Shown here piece after piece: positions 34,451 through 43,349 of a DNA stretch of 64,000 nucleotides. Each line of letters begins with the position of its first letter. The first letter of the stretch is position 1. This DNA is from Bacteroides sp. Marseille-P3684 (GTDB lineage Bacteria > Bacteroidota > Bacteroidia > Bacteroidales > Bacteroidaceae). The notes below the pieces were generated by a model that searched no databases, was not told the origin of the DNA, and saw only the letters and a list, made by a program, of their open reading frames with translations. The DNA lies in NCBI RefSeq assembly GCF_900291465.1, contig NZ_LT985808.1, positions 1,253,871 through 1,317,870 on the forward strand, written 5' to 3'. A program made the position numbers and the translations under genes.

Positions 34451-35608
34451 TCAGACACGGAAGGTGTTCCGTTCTGCAGCCTGACGGTCTCTTCCCGGTC
34501 GTTCACTCGGACGTGGACGGTTGGTGGGTCGGACAGCCGGGCGTTCGTTTCGTGAGGGGCGTACGGCAGGACGTTCGGGTCTCGACGGACGTTCGTTGCG
34601 GCTCGGCATCACGTTGGGACGTTGTGGACGTTCCACCCGTGAAGGTCGTTCGTTCTTATCGGGTCTCTGCGGACGCTCGATGCGTGAGGGACGGACAGCG
34701 GGTCTGTCGTTACGGTCAGGTCTGGACGGGCGTTCGATACTGACGGGTCTTGACGGTCGTTCATCGCGTGAAGGTCTGATGTTCGGACGGTCGTTGTTGT
34801 TGGGTCTTGACGGTCGTTCATCCCGTGAGGGCCTGATGTTCGGACGGTCGTTGTGACCGGGTCTTGACGGACGCTCGACTTGTGAGGGCCTTCGTCCCGG
34901 ACGGTCATTGTAGCCGGGTCTTGTCGGCCGGTTCTCATGCGGCGGACGGATACCGGGGCGGTCAGGGCGATGACCGATGCCAGGGCGATGGTCGACGATG
35001 GGGCGTGGCGGACGTCCGGCAATGCCGGGACCGAAGTCATGCCGCCGGTAGTAGTCGTAATGGGAGTGTCGGGTCGGACGTGCCCAGATGCCCGTATAGC
35101 GTGGGTGGTGATAACGGTTGCAGTAGTATCCGTGTGCGAAGTGTGCCCGGCTATGGATGCCCACATAGGTCAGAAAGTTCAGCGGAGCAGCAAAATAGAA
35201 GAACGTCGGGTCGTCATATACCGCATAGATGCGCAGGCGGCAGCTGCGGTCGTTGACGTACAGCGGACGGTAGAAGTAGTCGCGGTTCATGAAGCGTTCG
35301 AACTGGCTGCGGGTGAGCACATAGCTCAGGTCGTCGTTGCGCAGGTCGAGATTCTGGTAGTATTCGTCGATGGCATAGCTGTATCCGGCAGCGAGGTCGT
35401 CGGCAACGTAGCGTATCCGGTCGAAGAAGTCAAAGTTGATTTCGTAGACGTCGGTGATTTGCATGCTGCTCAGTCGCAGTTCATACGCCATGCGGTCGGT
35501 CATGAAGCGCGCACTGTTGCGCACCTCCGTCGTGCTCAGCATGGCAAAGCTTGCCACGGTGCACAGGCAGAAAGCCACCATCAGGACGATTCTCTTCATA
35601 CATTTCAT
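34451..35608 (-). CDS. Secreted protein with Pro/Arg-rich tandem repeats
   Basis: 385 residues (ATG 35599 would remove three) with signal peptide ending near S-F-A. The first part (about 25-185) is a Tyr/Asp-rich folded domain (M-A-Y-E-L-R-L-S, F-D-F-F-D-R-I-R-Y-V, F-E-R-F-M-N-R-D-Y-F-Y-R-P-L-Y). It ends in a Tyr/His/Arg-rich stretch. From about residue 190 to the end it is nearly all Pro, Arg, Asn, Asp, Glu and Ser, with variations on N-D-R-P-N-I-R-P-S-R-D-E-R-P-S-R-P. Two neighbouring copies are nearly identical, implying recent slippage-type expansion. The strongly basic tail could bind polyanions such as LPS or polysaccharide (inference). I do not recognise a named family. Confidence 0.75.
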   Translation of the reverse strand: MKCMKRIVLMVAFCLCTVASFAMLSTTEVRNSARFMTDRMAYELRLSSMQITDVYEINFDFFDRIRYVADDLAAGYSYAIDEYYQNLDLRNDDLSYVLTRSQFERFMNRDYFYRPLYVNDRSCRLRIYAVYDDPTFFYFAAPLNFLTYVGIHSRAHFAHGYYCNRYHHPRYTGIWARPTRHSHYDYYRRHDFGPGIAGRPPRPIVDHRPGIGHRPDRPGIRPPHENRPTRPGYNDRPGRRPSQVERPSRPGHNDRPNIRPSRDERPSRPNNNDRPNIRPSRDERPSRPVSIERPSRPDRNDRPAVRPSRIERPQRPDKNERPSRVERPQRPNVMPSRNERPSRPERPAVRPSRNERPAVRPTNRPRPSERPGRDRQAAERNTFRV

Positions 35609-35748
35609 AGCTTTTATGTTTAGAGTTTGACATCAGTTGTTGGTTCTGTGGGCAAAGATAGGCGTAGGGATTTCCCCGTCCAACAGTTTTTCCCTATAAT
35701 CCCGTAGGGAAATCCCTTTTGCTCCTTTGGCATCCCGGACTTCCAGCT

Positions 35749-36201
35749 TCAAGGTTCCTGCAAGAGCTGATTGCCCCGGGCAGGCATCAGGCGTCCGTTG
35801 TTCAGTCTCACCATCCCGTTTGCCGGTACGCCCCACATAAAGTTACCTTCAGGGGTACGGAAGTATCCAGCCTGTATGGTGGAGTCGTTCCTCAGTCCCT
35901 TTTTCCAGGGTGAGTCATCGAGGTAGGAGTCGAAGCTGTTGACCTTCCCGTCGACAAACGTGATGCAATAGACAGATGGTCTGGTGGAACCTGCACTGTT
36001 CCGATATTCCCATTCTTCCCGGTTACCATCGAAGCGGCGGTAGTCCGGTTTCCCCAGCAGGCTGATGATTTCAGTCTCACTCATGCCGCTGCGGATGTCC
36101 ATCAGGTGTTTGTGAAGCGTCCCAAAGCTGTAAGAGGGAGGTATGCAGCTGCCGAGGAGAAGGCCGCATGCCAGAAAAAGGAGTACAATCGTTTTTTTCA
36201 T
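35749..36201 (-). CDS. Lipoprotein with SmpA/OmlA (BamE)-like motif
   Basis: 150 residues. Lipobox L-L-G-S-C (Cys19) after a short hydrophobic signal. Residues 36-50 read I-R-S-G-M-S-E-T-E-I-I-S-L-L-G-K-P. The G-M-S/T-xx-E-V/I-xx-L-L-G-x-P helix-turn is the hallmark of the SmpA/OmlA fold. E-W-E-Y and a V-D-G-K-V strand follow. BamE proper helps the outer-membrane barrel assembly machine, but many short lipoproteins share this fold, so the role is open. It has 14-bp spacing to the small lipoprotein gene upstream. Confidence 0.7.
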   Translation of the reverse strand: MKKTIVLLFLACGLLLGSCIPPSYSFGTLHKHLMDIRSGMSETEIISLLGKPDYRRFDGNREEWEYRNSAGSTRPSVYCITFVDGKVNSFDSYLDDSPWKKGLRNDSTIQAGYFRTPEGNFMWGVPANGMVRLNNGRLMPARGNQLLQEP

Positions 36202-36214
36202 AGTTAATGGATGT

Positions 36215-36448
36215 TTAGTCGATGTTCAAGTGGATGCCTATCCCCGGAGTGTCCATGCCGAAGCGGTATGGCGGACGGTCCGGTCCTTTGTGTGGACGGG
36301 ACGGACGGGGCTTTTTCGGATGAGGACGGTATGCGTGTGGAGGCGGTCCGACAGGTTCATCATACAGGCCCAGGTACGTGTGCGGCATGCAGGAGGAGAG
36401 GAGTCCGCCCAGGCATGCGATAAGGAGTAAGTGTAAATAGCGTTTCAT
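36215..36448 (-). CDS. Small Pro/His-rich lipoprotein
   Basis: 77 residues. A lipoprotein signal (L-L-S-S-C, Cys20) is followed by a short mature part rich in Pro, His, Arg and Lys (P-P-P-H-A-Y-R-P-H-P-K-K-P-R-P). Its composition echoes the repeat tail of the protein at 34451-35608, two genes downstream on the same strand. No family recognised. The secretion signal and the tight spacing to the next gene support it as real. Confidence 0.6.
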   Translation of the reverse strand: MKRYLHLLLIACLGGLLSSCMPHTYLGLYDEPVGPPPHAYRPHPKKPRPSRPHKGPDRPPYRFGMDTPGIGIHLNID

Positions 36449-36558
36449 AAGGCAAGTGCTTTTTAGGTTTATCTCTACCGCAAAGGTATGCGGAGGAAAT
36501 CACACTTGCACGGGGATTTTTCCTATCGTTGGGTAGGAAAGTCCCTATAAATGCAGAT

Positions 36559-36602
36559 GCTCCTTCCGGTGCCACACGCGCAGCATGCACACCGGAAGGA
36601 GC
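36559..36602 (-). terminator. Hairpin terminator after the CvfB gene
   Basis: GCTCCTTCCGGTG (36559-36571) is perfectly inverted at 36590-36602 with an 18-nt loop. It starts 17 bp past the stop of the minus-strand CvfB gene. Flanking sequences are only mildly U-rich. Confidence 0.65.
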
Positions 36603-36618
36603 ATTCATTGTCCGTATG

Positions 36619-37461
36619 TCAATCGTCTATCGAAGCGCGCAGACCGTCTTCCTCGATGAGGATGAGCCGTTTCCGGTACAGTTCGCCGACAGCCTTCTTG
36701 AAGGTCTTCTTGCTCACGCCGAAGGTCGCATAAATCTCTTCCGCGGGACTCTTGTCGTTGAAGGGGGTGAAGCCACCGTTGCGGTCGATATACGCCAGCA
36801 GCGTGTTGGCAAAGTCGTCCACCTTGCGGGCGCCTCCCCGTTGCAGCTCCAGATCAATCTTCCCGTCAGGGCGTACCTGCTTGACGTATGCCTCCAGCTT
36901 CATGCCCGGTTCCAGCGTGCGGAACACCTCGTTGGCATAGAGCAGTCCGCTGAAGCGGTTGTCCACAATTGCCTTGTATCCCAGCTCCGTCCGTTGCCAG
37001 ATGAGGAGGTCCACCGGGTCGCCTGCCTTGTAGGGCGGCTTGTCTTTGGACAGGTAACGTTCCACTTTGGCGGATGCCATGATGCGGAAGCTGTCTTCGT
37101 CGATGTGTACGTGGACGACGTAGCGCCGCCCCTTCTGCATCTTCATCTTCTGTTCGCGGAAGGGGACGAAGAGGTCCTTCATCAGTCCCCAGTTGAGGAA
37201 TGCTCCGTATTCATTGGTCCATGCCACTTCCAGGCAGGCGAAGTCGCCCACCTGTGCATACGGGGTCTGTGTGGTTGCCACGAGGCGCTCTTCGTTGTCG
37301 AGGTAGATGAATACGTTGAGCAGGTCGCCCGGCTTGCATCCGTCAGGGACATAACGTGCGGGGAGCAGGATTTCGCCGTCGTCGTCTCCGTCGAGGTAGA
37401 CACCGAAGTCCACTTCCTTGACGACGGGCAACTGATTATATTTTCCTAATTGTACGTGCAT
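36619..37461 (-). CDS. CvfB/YitL-like S1-domain RNA-binding protein
   Basis: 280 residues with no signal. Successive S1-type beta-barrels start at G-K-Y-N-Q-L-P-V-V-K-E-V-D-F-G-V-Y-L (residue 6), V-G-D-F-A-C-L-E-V-A-W-T-N-E-Y-G-A-F-L-N-W-G (split about 71-92) and M-K-L-E-A-Y-V-K-Q-V-R-P-D-G-K-I-D-L. A C-terminal winged-helix follows (F-G-V-S-K-K-T-F-K-K-A-V-G-E-L-Y). The L-L-P-x-R-Y-V and G-L-M-K-D-L-F-V-P-F words are typical of CvfB. Members bind RNA and affect expression of many genes. The start overlaps nothing and the upstream gap is 55 bp. Confidence 0.85.
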   Translation of the reverse strand: MHVQLGKYNQLPVVKEVDFGVYLDGDDDGEILLPARYVPDGCKPGDLLNVFIYLDNEERLVATTQTPYAQVGDFACLEVAWTNEYGAFLNWGLMKDLFVPFREQKMKMQKGRRYVVHVHIDEDSFRIMASAKVERYLSKDKPPYKAGDPVDLLIWQRTELGYKAIVDNRFSGLLYANEVFRTLEPGMKLEAYVKQVRPDGKIDLELQRGGARKVDDFANTLLAYIDRNGGFTPFNDKSPAEEIYATFGVSKKTFKKAVGELYRKRLILIEEDGLRASIDD

Positions 37462-37516
37462 TTGGTAAGGATGTTAGGTGATTCATTACTTGTGTTTCGT
37501 CTTGCGGGTGCGACGC

Positions 37517-38170
37517 TCATCCGACGACCCGTCCGTCCTGCAGGTGGATGGTGCGGTCGGTGAGGGAGGACAGCGTCTCGTCGTGCGTCACGATGACAAA
37601 TGTCTGTCCGAAGGTGTCGCGCAGGTGGAAGAAGAGCTGGTGCAGCTCCGCCTTGTTCTGCGTGTCGAGGCTGCCCGAAGGCTCGTCGGCAAGCACCACG
37701 TCCGGATGATTGACCAGGGCGCGTGCCACGGCCACCCGCTGTTTCTCTCCACCCGAGAGCTCGTTGGGCTTGTGCGACGCACGCTCCTCCAGCCCCATGA
37801 AGCGGAGTAGTTCGCGGGCACGGGTCTCCGCCTCTTTCTGTCCCTTCCCGGCGATGTAGGCAGGGATGAGTATGTTCTCCATCGCCGTGAATTCAGGCAG
37901 CAGTTGGTGGAACTGGAAGACGAAGCCGATGTGCAGGTTGCGAAAGCGTGCCAGTTCCTTCTCCTTCAGTCGTCCCACGTCGATGCCGTCGATGGCGACC
38001 GTGCCTTCGTCGGGTTTGTCGAGTGTGCCCATGATTTGCAGCAGGGTGGTCTTTCCCGCCCCGCTCGGTCCCACGATACTCACAATCTCGTTGCGTCCGA
38101 TGTCGAGGTCGATGCCCTTCAACACCTGGAGCGAGCCGAAGCTCTTGGTGATTCCTCGGAGTTCTATCAT
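37517..38170 (-). CDS. ABC transporter ATPase, LolD/MacB-like
   Basis: 217 residues from ATG 38170. The open frame continues upstream over the neighbouring gene but lacks family similarity there. Walker A is G-P-S-G-A-G-K-T-T (residues about 34-42), followed by the Q-loop in [10 protein letters not shown]. Signature L-S-G-G-E-K-Q-R, Walker [10 protein letters not shown] and the H-loop T-H-D-E are present. The L-P-E-F-T-A-M-E-N word is LolD-like. It would power lipoprotein release or a FtsX-type permease. A LolE-like permease is at 50256-51482, far away. Its start overlaps the stop of tcdA (ATGA). Confidence 0.85.
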   Translation of the reverse strand: MIELRGITKSFGSLQVLKGIDLDIGRNEIVSIVGPSGAGKTTLLQIMGTLDKPDEGTVAIDGIDVGRLKEKELARFRNLHIGFVFQFHQLLPEFTAMENILIPAYIAGKGQKEAETRARELLRFMGLEERASHKPNELSGGEKQRVAVARALVNHPDVVLADEPSGSLDTQNKAELHQLFFHLRDTFGQTFVIVTHDETLSSLTDRTIHLQDGRVVG

Positions 38171-38892
38171 AGATGTTCGATTACGTATTGTGCCAGGTAA
38201 CAGCCGAAGACGGCAGGCATGTAGCTCACCGTTCCGGCAGTCGATTTCTTGTTTTGTTCGTTGTCGATGAGGAGCACGGCGTGCGGGTCTGCCTGTTCGG
38301 TGCTGAACACCACGGGCAGCTTCCGTTTCGGTCCCATCTTCTGGAGGCGTTTGCGCACCGCCTTGCTCAGTCCGCAGTGGTACGTCTCCCACAGGTCGGC
38401 AAAGCGCACCTTCGTCAGGTCACGTTTGGCTCCAGCACCCATGCTCGACACGATGGGGATGCGCCGTTGCCATGCCTCACTGATGAGGTGGCACTTCGGG
38501 CTGATGGTGTCGATGGCGTCGACGATGAAGTCGAAGCGGGCACTGTCGAGCAGTTCGGGGATGCTCCCGTCCTTCAGGTATTCGGCACGGACGGTCAGTT
38601 CCAGCTCCGGGTTAATGTCGCGGAAGCGTTCCGCCAGGATGTCGACTTTCGGTTTCCCCAGCGTGGAGTGCAGGGCAGGCAGCTGGCGGTTGATGTTCGA
38701 CGGTTGTACGGTGTCGGCATCCACCAGCGTCAGGTGTCCCACGCCGGCACGGCAGAGCATTTCCGCCGCATAGGCGCCCACTCCACCCGTCCCGACGATG
38801 AGCACGTGGGAGCGGCGCAAGTGTGTCAGGCGTTCTTCACCCAGCAGCAGAGCTGTGCGTTCCAGCCAGGAAGGGGTATGTGTCAGTTCCAT
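38167..38892 (-). CDS. tcdA: tRNA threonylcarbamoyladenosine dehydratase (TcdA, ThiF/E1-like)
   Basis: 241 residues. The Rossmann loop [11 protein letters not shown] (residues about 33-43) is followed by [13 protein letters not shown] (about 59-71), the adenylation signature of the E1-like family. The V-D-A-I-D-T word and the G-A-G-A-K-R-D segment specific to TcdA/CsdL also occur. It cyclises t6A to ct6A at position 37 of ANN-decoding tRNAs. It is translationally coupled to the ABC ATPase downstream, and 2 bp separate it from the antiporter gene upstream. Confidence 0.88.
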   Translation of the reverse strand: MELTHTPSWLERTALLLGEERLTHLRRSHVLIVGTGGVGAYAAEMLCRAGVGHLTLVDADTVQPSNINRQLPALHSTLGKPKVDILAERFRDINPELELTVRAEYLKDGSIPELLDSARFDFIVDAIDTISPKCHLISEAWQRRIPIVSSMGAGAKRDLTKVRFADLWETYHCGLSKAVRKRLQKMGPKRKLPVVFSTEQADPHAVLLIDNEQNKKSTAGTVSYMPAVFGCYLAQYVIEHL

Positions 38893-38894
38893 TG

Positions 38895-41027
38895 TTACGA
38901 TTCGGATTTAAACCATTTGTAGAGATACTTGCTCACCGTCTCGTATGCCTTCGAGTCCACCGTCTGGTGTGGTTCGGAGAAGCTGACGAGGTCCTGCGGG
39001 TCGCCCAGCTGGTCGGGGTAGATGACCATCAGGCTGTTGTTCGCAAAGTAGCGTGAGATTTGCAGGGGCAGCTTTTCGAACGACGGTTGGTAGGAGATGG
39101 AGCCTTTGCGGGCGGACACCACGACGAACAGGTGGTCGTAGTTCACCTGCCCGGTGAGCAGCAGCAGGTCTTCCCAGTCGTCCAGCTCCGTATATTCGGC
39201 GTTGGCATTCTGTTGTTCCACCAGGTGGCGGAGGAACCCCAGGGTCTGAGGGGTGGCGAAGAAGTGGACACGGCAGCCCAGTGTCTTGCTCAGACGGCAG
39301 ACCTGTCCCACCCATTTCGGGAAGCCTACTTCGTATTCCGCCTGCATGGGCACGGCCACGACGATGCGGCGGAGTGTATTGGCAGGCATGAGTAGCTTCA
39401 TGATCATCACCTCGCGGTGGGTACCCTTCAGCAGACTCTCCGTGAGGTTACCGAAGAAAGAGTCCATGATGTTTGTCTTGCGGTGCAACCCGATGACGAG
39501 ATCGGTGATGGCATGCTCCTTGGCTGCATGGATGATGCCCTGTGCCACGTTGATGTCGTAGCGCAGCACGGTCTGTATGTCCGTACCGGCCGCTGAGGCA
39601 ATCCGGGATGTCTGCTCCAGGTCTTTCCGTGCCTTGAGTTCCTTCGCTTCGGATGCCGTGCTGTCGTTGACCACGCTCAGAGCAACCAGCCCTTTGTTCT
39701 GCTTGGGATTCCGTATCATGAGTGCGATGTCCATCAGTCCCTGGATGGTCTCCGGGTTGTAGATGGAGATCAGGATACGCTCGTCGCGCTTCTCTTTCTC
39801 GTCCGTCACTTGCCCCTCATGTTCTTCGGTAACCAGACAACGGGCCGCATTCTCGGTGATGAACGCACTCACCGTGCAGCTGACGATGATGAGCAGAATG
39901 GCACCGTTGAACACATCCTCATTGAGGAGGCGGCTCCCGTCGGGCAGGATAATGTTGTAGCCCACCGTGACGGCAGCCAGTGTCGCTGCAGCACGTGCAT
40001 TGCTGAGGCCGTACATGAGCCGGCGCTCCACCTTGCGCATGCGGAATATCTTCTGTGTGGCCCATGCCGCCAGCCATTTTCCCACCAGGGACACGGCGAC
40101 CATGATACCTGCCACCTTCAGTGCATACAGGTGATTGAAGAGGGAGGTGACGTTGATGAGCATGCCGATGCCGATGAGGAAGTAAGGGATGAACAGGGCG
40201 TTGCCTACGAACTCCAGGTGGTTCATCAGCGGCGAGACGTGGGGGATGAGGCGGTTCAGCAACAAGCCCACCAGGAAGGCGCCCAGGATACCCTCCATGC
40301 CAATGAAGGCCATGACTCCGGCTCCCAGGAATACCATGGAAAGGACGAAGATGTATTGCAGGACGGGGTCGCTGTAGCGTCGGAAGAACCACCTTGCCAC
40401 ACGGGGGAAGAGGAAGGTGATGACAATGGCGGCCACGATGAATTTCAGTATCAGCCATACCCAGAACAGGTTGGGCGTGTTCTCCCGGAACGAACCGGCG
40501 GTGATGGCGAGCACGAGCAGCGTCAGGGTGTCGGTGATTGCCGTACCGCCCACAGCAATACCCACGGCGCGTTGTTTGGAGAGTCCGTACCGGATGGCGA
40601 TGGGGTAGGTGACCAGCGTATGGCTGGCGTAAAGACAGGCGAGCAGGATGCCGGACATCAGCCCGTATTCCAGCAGCGTCAGGTTGGCCCAGACGCCGAT
40701 GCACAGTGGAAAGAGGAAGGCGAGCACTCCCAGGACGGTCGCCTTCACACGGATGCTCTTGAAGTCCTCCATGTTCATCTCCAGACCGGCAAGGAACATG
40801 ATGTAGAACAGCCCGACTTCGCCGAACAGTTCAAAACTGCTGTCGCGTTCCAGAATGTGGAAACCATGTTCGCCGATGAGGGCACCTGCCAGAATCATGC
40901 CGATGATGTGAGGCACATGCAGGCGCTCCAGAATGATGGGAGCCAGCAGGATGATGACCAGCACAAGGAAGAAGATCCACGTGGGGTCAGTGATGGGGAA
41001 ATATCCGGCGTTCAAGAGAGTCAACAT
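38895..41027 (-). CDS. Kef/NhaP-type cation:proton antiporter with C-terminal UspA-like domain
   Basis: 710 residues. Twelve or so membrane segments occupy residues about 10-400. They include P-H-I-I-G-M-I-L-A-G-A-L-I-G-E-H and F-L-A-G-L-E-M-N, as in CPA2 transporters. T-D-T-L-T-L-L-V-L-A provides the buried Asp of the transport helix pair. Residues 430-700 are soluble with two universal-stress-like halves (I-L-I-S-I-Y-N-P-E, V-I-G-L-H-R-K near 530). These may bind nucleotides and gate transport. It exchanges Na+ or K+ for H+ at the inner membrane (family knowledge). It is the first gene of a coupled minus-strand operon with tcdA and the LolD-like ATPase. Confidence 0.88.
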   Translation of the reverse strand: MLTLLNAGYFPITDPTWIFFLVLVIILLAPIILERLHVPHIIGMILAGALIGEHGFHILERDSSFELFGEVGLFYIMFLAGLEMNMEDFKSIRVKATVLGVLAFLFPLCIGVWANLTLLEYGLMSGILLACLYASHTLVTYPIAIRYGLSKQRAVGIAVGGTAITDTLTLLVLAITAGSFRENTPNLFWVWLILKFIVAAIVITFLFPRVARWFFRRYSDPVLQYIFVLSMVFLGAGVMAFIGMEGILGAFLVGLLLNRLIPHVSPLMNHLEFVGNALFIPYFLIGIGMLINVTSLFNHLYALKVAGIMVAVSLVGKWLAAWATQKIFRMRKVERRLMYGLSNARAAATLAAVTVGYNIILPDGSRLLNEDVFNGAILLIIVSCTVSAFITENAARCLVTEEHEGQVTDEKEKRDERILISIYNPETIQGLMDIALMIRNPKQNKGLVALSVVNDSTASEAKELKARKDLEQTSRIASAAGTDIQTVLRYDINVAQGIIHAAKEHAITDLVIGLHRKTNIMDSFFGNLTESLLKGTHREVMIMKLLMPANTLRRIVVAVPMQAEYEVGFPKWVGQVCRLSKTLGCRVHFFATPQTLGFLRHLVEQQNANAEYTELDDWEDLLLLTGQVNYDHLFVVVSARKGSISYQPSFEKLPLQISRYFANNSLMVIYPDQLGDPQDLVSFSEPHQTVDSKAYETVSKYLYKWFKSES

Positions 41028-41105
41028 AGCTAATCTGTCCGTGAATTCTTGCGCAAAATAAATAAAAAGAATCCAATTTATACCGCCGTATCTGCCAAAA
41101 TGTTA

Positions 41106-41113
41106 TACTTTTG
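41106..41113 (+). promoter_or_regulatory. -7 box TACTTTTG upstream of asd
   Basis: It matches TAnnTTTG and lies 120 bp before the asd start, implying a leader of about 110 nt. The leader contains the AGTTGACN octamer repeat at 41153-41184. No clear -33 box. Confidence 0.5.
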
Positions 41114-41152
41114 CACCCGATAAAAGAGATATTTATCCGAAATTACGCTTCC

Positions 41153-41184
41153 GGTTGACGAGTTGACAAGCAGACAGGTCAAAC
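41153..41184. repeat. Octamer tandem repeat (GGTTGACG, AGTTGACA, AGCAGACA, GGTCAAAC)
   Basis: Four adjacent 8-bp units with consensus AGTTGACN in the asd leader. The same octamer theme appears at 49822-49845 upstream of rbfA. Confidence 0.5.
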
Positions 41185-41232
41185 CGGACCCATTACTAAC
41201 TTTATTCACTAACTAAGACAGATTCAAGAACG

Positions 41233-42243
41233 ATGAAAGTAGCTATTGTTGGCGCGAGTGGAGCCGTAGGTCAAGAGTTCCTCCGCGTACTCGAAGAGAG
41301 AAATTTCCCAATCGATGAATTGGTATTGTTCGGTTCTTCCCGCAGTGCAGGCACGAAATATGCCTTTCGCGGTAAAGAGTATGAAGTAAAACTTCTTCAA
41401 CATAACGATGACTTCAAGGGAGTGGATATCGCTTTCACCTCAGCCGGAGCCGGCACGTCGAAGGAATATGCTGAGACCATCACGAAGTATGGTGCGGTGA
41501 TGATTGACAATTCGAGTGCCTTCCGCATGGATGAGGATGTGCCTCTGGTTGTGCCCGAGGTGAATGCGGAAGATGCGCTGGTACGTCCGCGCGGCATCAT
41601 CGCCAACCCCAACTGTACGACCATCCAGATGGTGGTAGCCCTGAAGGCCATCGAGAAACTTTCACACATCAAACGCGTGCATGTGGCGACCTATCAGGCT
41701 GCCAGCGGCGCAGGTGCCGCTGCCATGGCGGAGTTGCACGAGCAGTATCGCCAGATTCTTGCCGGTGAACCTGTCACGGTGGAGAAGTTTGCTTATCAGC
41801 TTGCCTACAACGTCATCCCGCAGATTGATGTCTTCATGGACAATGGATATACGAAGGAGGAGATGAAGATGTTCAACGAGACACGCAAGATCATGCACTC
41901 CGACGTGAAGACCAGCGCCACCTGTGTACGTGTGCCTGCCCTCCGTTCTCACTCCGAGAGCATCTGGGTGGAGACTGAACGTCCGATTTCCGTTGAGGAA
42001 GCTCGCAAGGCATTTGCCGAAGGAGAAGGCCTGGTGCTGATGGACGAACCCGAGAAGAAGGTTTACCCCATGCCGCTCTTCCTTGCCGGTAAAGACCCTG
42101 TTTACGTGGGACGTATCCGCAAGGATCTGACCGACGAGAACGGACTCACCTTCTGGATTGTGGGCGACCAGATTAAGAAGGGTGCTGCCCTGAATGCCGT
42201 ACAGATTGCCGAATACCTCATCAAGGTGGGGAATTTGAAATAG
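41233..42243 (+). CDS. asd: Aspartate-semialdehyde dehydrogenase
   Basis: 336 residues, the usual length. NADP-binding loop [10 protein letters not shown] (residues 6-15). The active-site cysteine is Cys128 in A-N-P-N-C-T-T. The substrate-binding A-S-G-A-G region is near 160 and the catalytic histidine word R-S-H-S-E-S near 240. It reduces aspartyl phosphate to the semialdehyde for lysine, threonine, methionine and diaminopimelate synthesis. It is a single-gene unit with its own promoter and terminator. Confidence 0.96.
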   Translation: MKVAIVGASGAVGQEFLRVLEERNFPIDELVLFGSSRSAGTKYAFRGKEYEVKLLQHNDDFKGVDIAFTSAGAGTSKEYAETITKYGAVMIDNSSAFRMDEDVPLVVPEVNAEDALVRPRGIIANPNCTTIQMVVALKAIEKLSHIKRVHVATYQAASGAGAAAMAELHEQYRQILAGEPVTVEKFAYQLAYNVIPQIDVFMDNGYTKEEMKMFNETRKIMHSDVKTSATCVRVPALRSHSESIWVETERPISVEEARKAFAEGEGLVLMDEPEKKVYPMPLFLAGKDPVYVGRIRKDLTDENGLTFWIVGDQIKKGAALNAVQIAEYLIKVGNLK

Positions 42244-42270
42244 GAACATTCTGAAAAGAATAGAGAAAAA

Positions 42271-42315
42271 GCCAACTAATTCGCAATGCTTTAAGGCTGA
42301 ATTAGTTGGCTTTTT
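42271..42315 (+). terminator. Terminator of asd
   Basis: GCCAACTAATTC (42271-42282) is perfectly inverted at 42299-42310 and followed by TTTTTG. Confidence 0.9.
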
Positions 42316-42346
42316 GTATCTTTAGGTTTTGAAGGGCCATAAAACA

Positions 42347-42383
42347 CAGCGAGATAAACAAATGAGCTTTGTTTATCTCGCTG
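42347..42383 (-). terminator. Terminator of the DUF2795 gene
   Basis: CAGCGAGATAAACAAA (42347-42362) is perfectly inverted at 42368-42383 over a 5-nt loop. On the minus strand TGTTTTAT follows the stem. It may also back up the asd terminator. Confidence 0.75.
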
Positions 42384-42414
42384 GAATTTCCTTGTTTAAT
42401 CTATTGGAAGGAGT

Positions 42415-42636
42415 TTAGTACTCGTCCTCGTTGAAGAAAAAGTCTTCTTTGCTTGGATAGTCGGGCCAAATATCTTCAATGCTTTCATATATTTCGCCTT
42501 CGTCTTCCATTTCCTGCAAATTCTCAATTACCTCAAGAGGTGCTCCCGAGCGCATCGCATAATCAATCAACTCATCTTTTGTCGCCGGCCAAGGAGCATC
42601 TTCCAATTTAGATGCCAATTCTAGTGTCCAATACAT
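42415..42636 (-). CDS. DUF2795 small acidic protein
   Basis: 73 residues, pI clearly acidic, no signal peptide. The sequence W-P-A-T-K-D-E-L-I-D-Y-A, G-A-P-L-E-V-I-E-N-L-Q and Y-E-S-I-E-D-I-W-P-D-Y-P matches DUF2795, a short all-helical Bacteroidetes family of unknown role that resembles proteins with a histone-like or ribosome-linked helix-turn shape. The local base composition is more AT-rich than around it. Confidence 0.85.
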   Translation of the reverse strand: MYWTLELASKLEDAPWPATKDELIDYAMRSGAPLEVIENLQEMEDEGEIYESIEDIWPDYPSKEDFFFNEDEY

Positions 42637-42690
42637 AGCTATCTTTTTTAATAGAGTTCGTAATGCGGCGCAAAAATATAATAAATATTA

Positions 42691-43257
42691 TCACTCACAA
42701 GATTTTTGCCAAATAATTTCATGTCCTCCTGTTAAATTGTTCAATTTGCGGGAGAAGACAAATAAGTAATCTGACAGACGGTTGATGTAGGCCGTCAATA
42801 ACGGGTCTACTTCAACTCCGGACTCTATCAGGGCTAGGATGCGGCGTTCTGCACGACGGCATACCGTGCGGCAGACATGCGCGACGGCTGCCCCTTGTGA
42901 ACCTCCGGGAAGGATGAAAGCTTGTAAGGCAGGCAATCCGTCTTCCGCTGCATCGATGGCATGTTCCATCTTTTCTACGTCGGCTTCACGCACCACACAC
43001 TGGGGATGCACCTCCTTCTGTTCCTGATCGGTCGCCAGGTAAGAACCTACGGCAAAGAGTTTGTGTTGAACCGATAGCAGGAATTTGCGGTCGGCTTCAT
43101 CGGTCACGTAGGTCACCAGTAGACCGATGTTTGAATTGAGTTCGTCGACTGTGCCATAAGCTTCCAGACGCGGATGCGTCTTTGACACCCTGATTCCTCC
43201 CACGAGACTGGTCGTTCCTTTGTCGCCGGTCTTCGTATACACCATGCTTTTCTTCAT
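42691..43257 (-). CDS. Cob(I)alamin adenosyltransferase, PduO type
   Basis: 188 residues from ATG 43257 (M-K-K-S-M-V-Y-T-K). The frame is open 11 codons further upstream. [11 protein letters not shown] (residues 8-18) is the ATP-binding N-terminal loop of PduO enzymes. [11 protein letters not shown] follows, and later I-L-P-G-G-S and [10 protein letters not shown] with the conserved Arg pair. It transfers adenosyl from ATP to corrinoid cobalt to form coenzyme B12. It lies 54 bp upstream of the DUF2795 gene on the same strand. Confidence 0.93.
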   Translation of the reverse strand: MKKSMVYTKTGDKGTTSLVGGIRVSKTHPRLEAYGTVDELNSNIGLLVTYVTDEADRKFLLSVQHKLFAVGSYLATDQEQKEVHPQCVVREADVEKMEHAIDAAEDGLPALQAFILPGGSQGAAVAHVCRTVCRRAERRILALIESGVEVDPLLTAYINRLSDYLFVFSRKLNNLTGGHEIIWQKSCE

Positions 43258-43349
43258 ATTTCTTTTATTTTTTGACAGAAGTTGTGCCAAAGCCTAAATT
43301 CTGTCAGTTTATTGATTTTTCAGCTCTCATACAGTGAACGCAGATGCCT

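Noticed and set aside
38171-38392. Upstream extension of the LolD-like ATPase
   Set aside because: It overlaps tcdA in another frame and reads as arginine-rich noise. ATG 38170 matches the family start.
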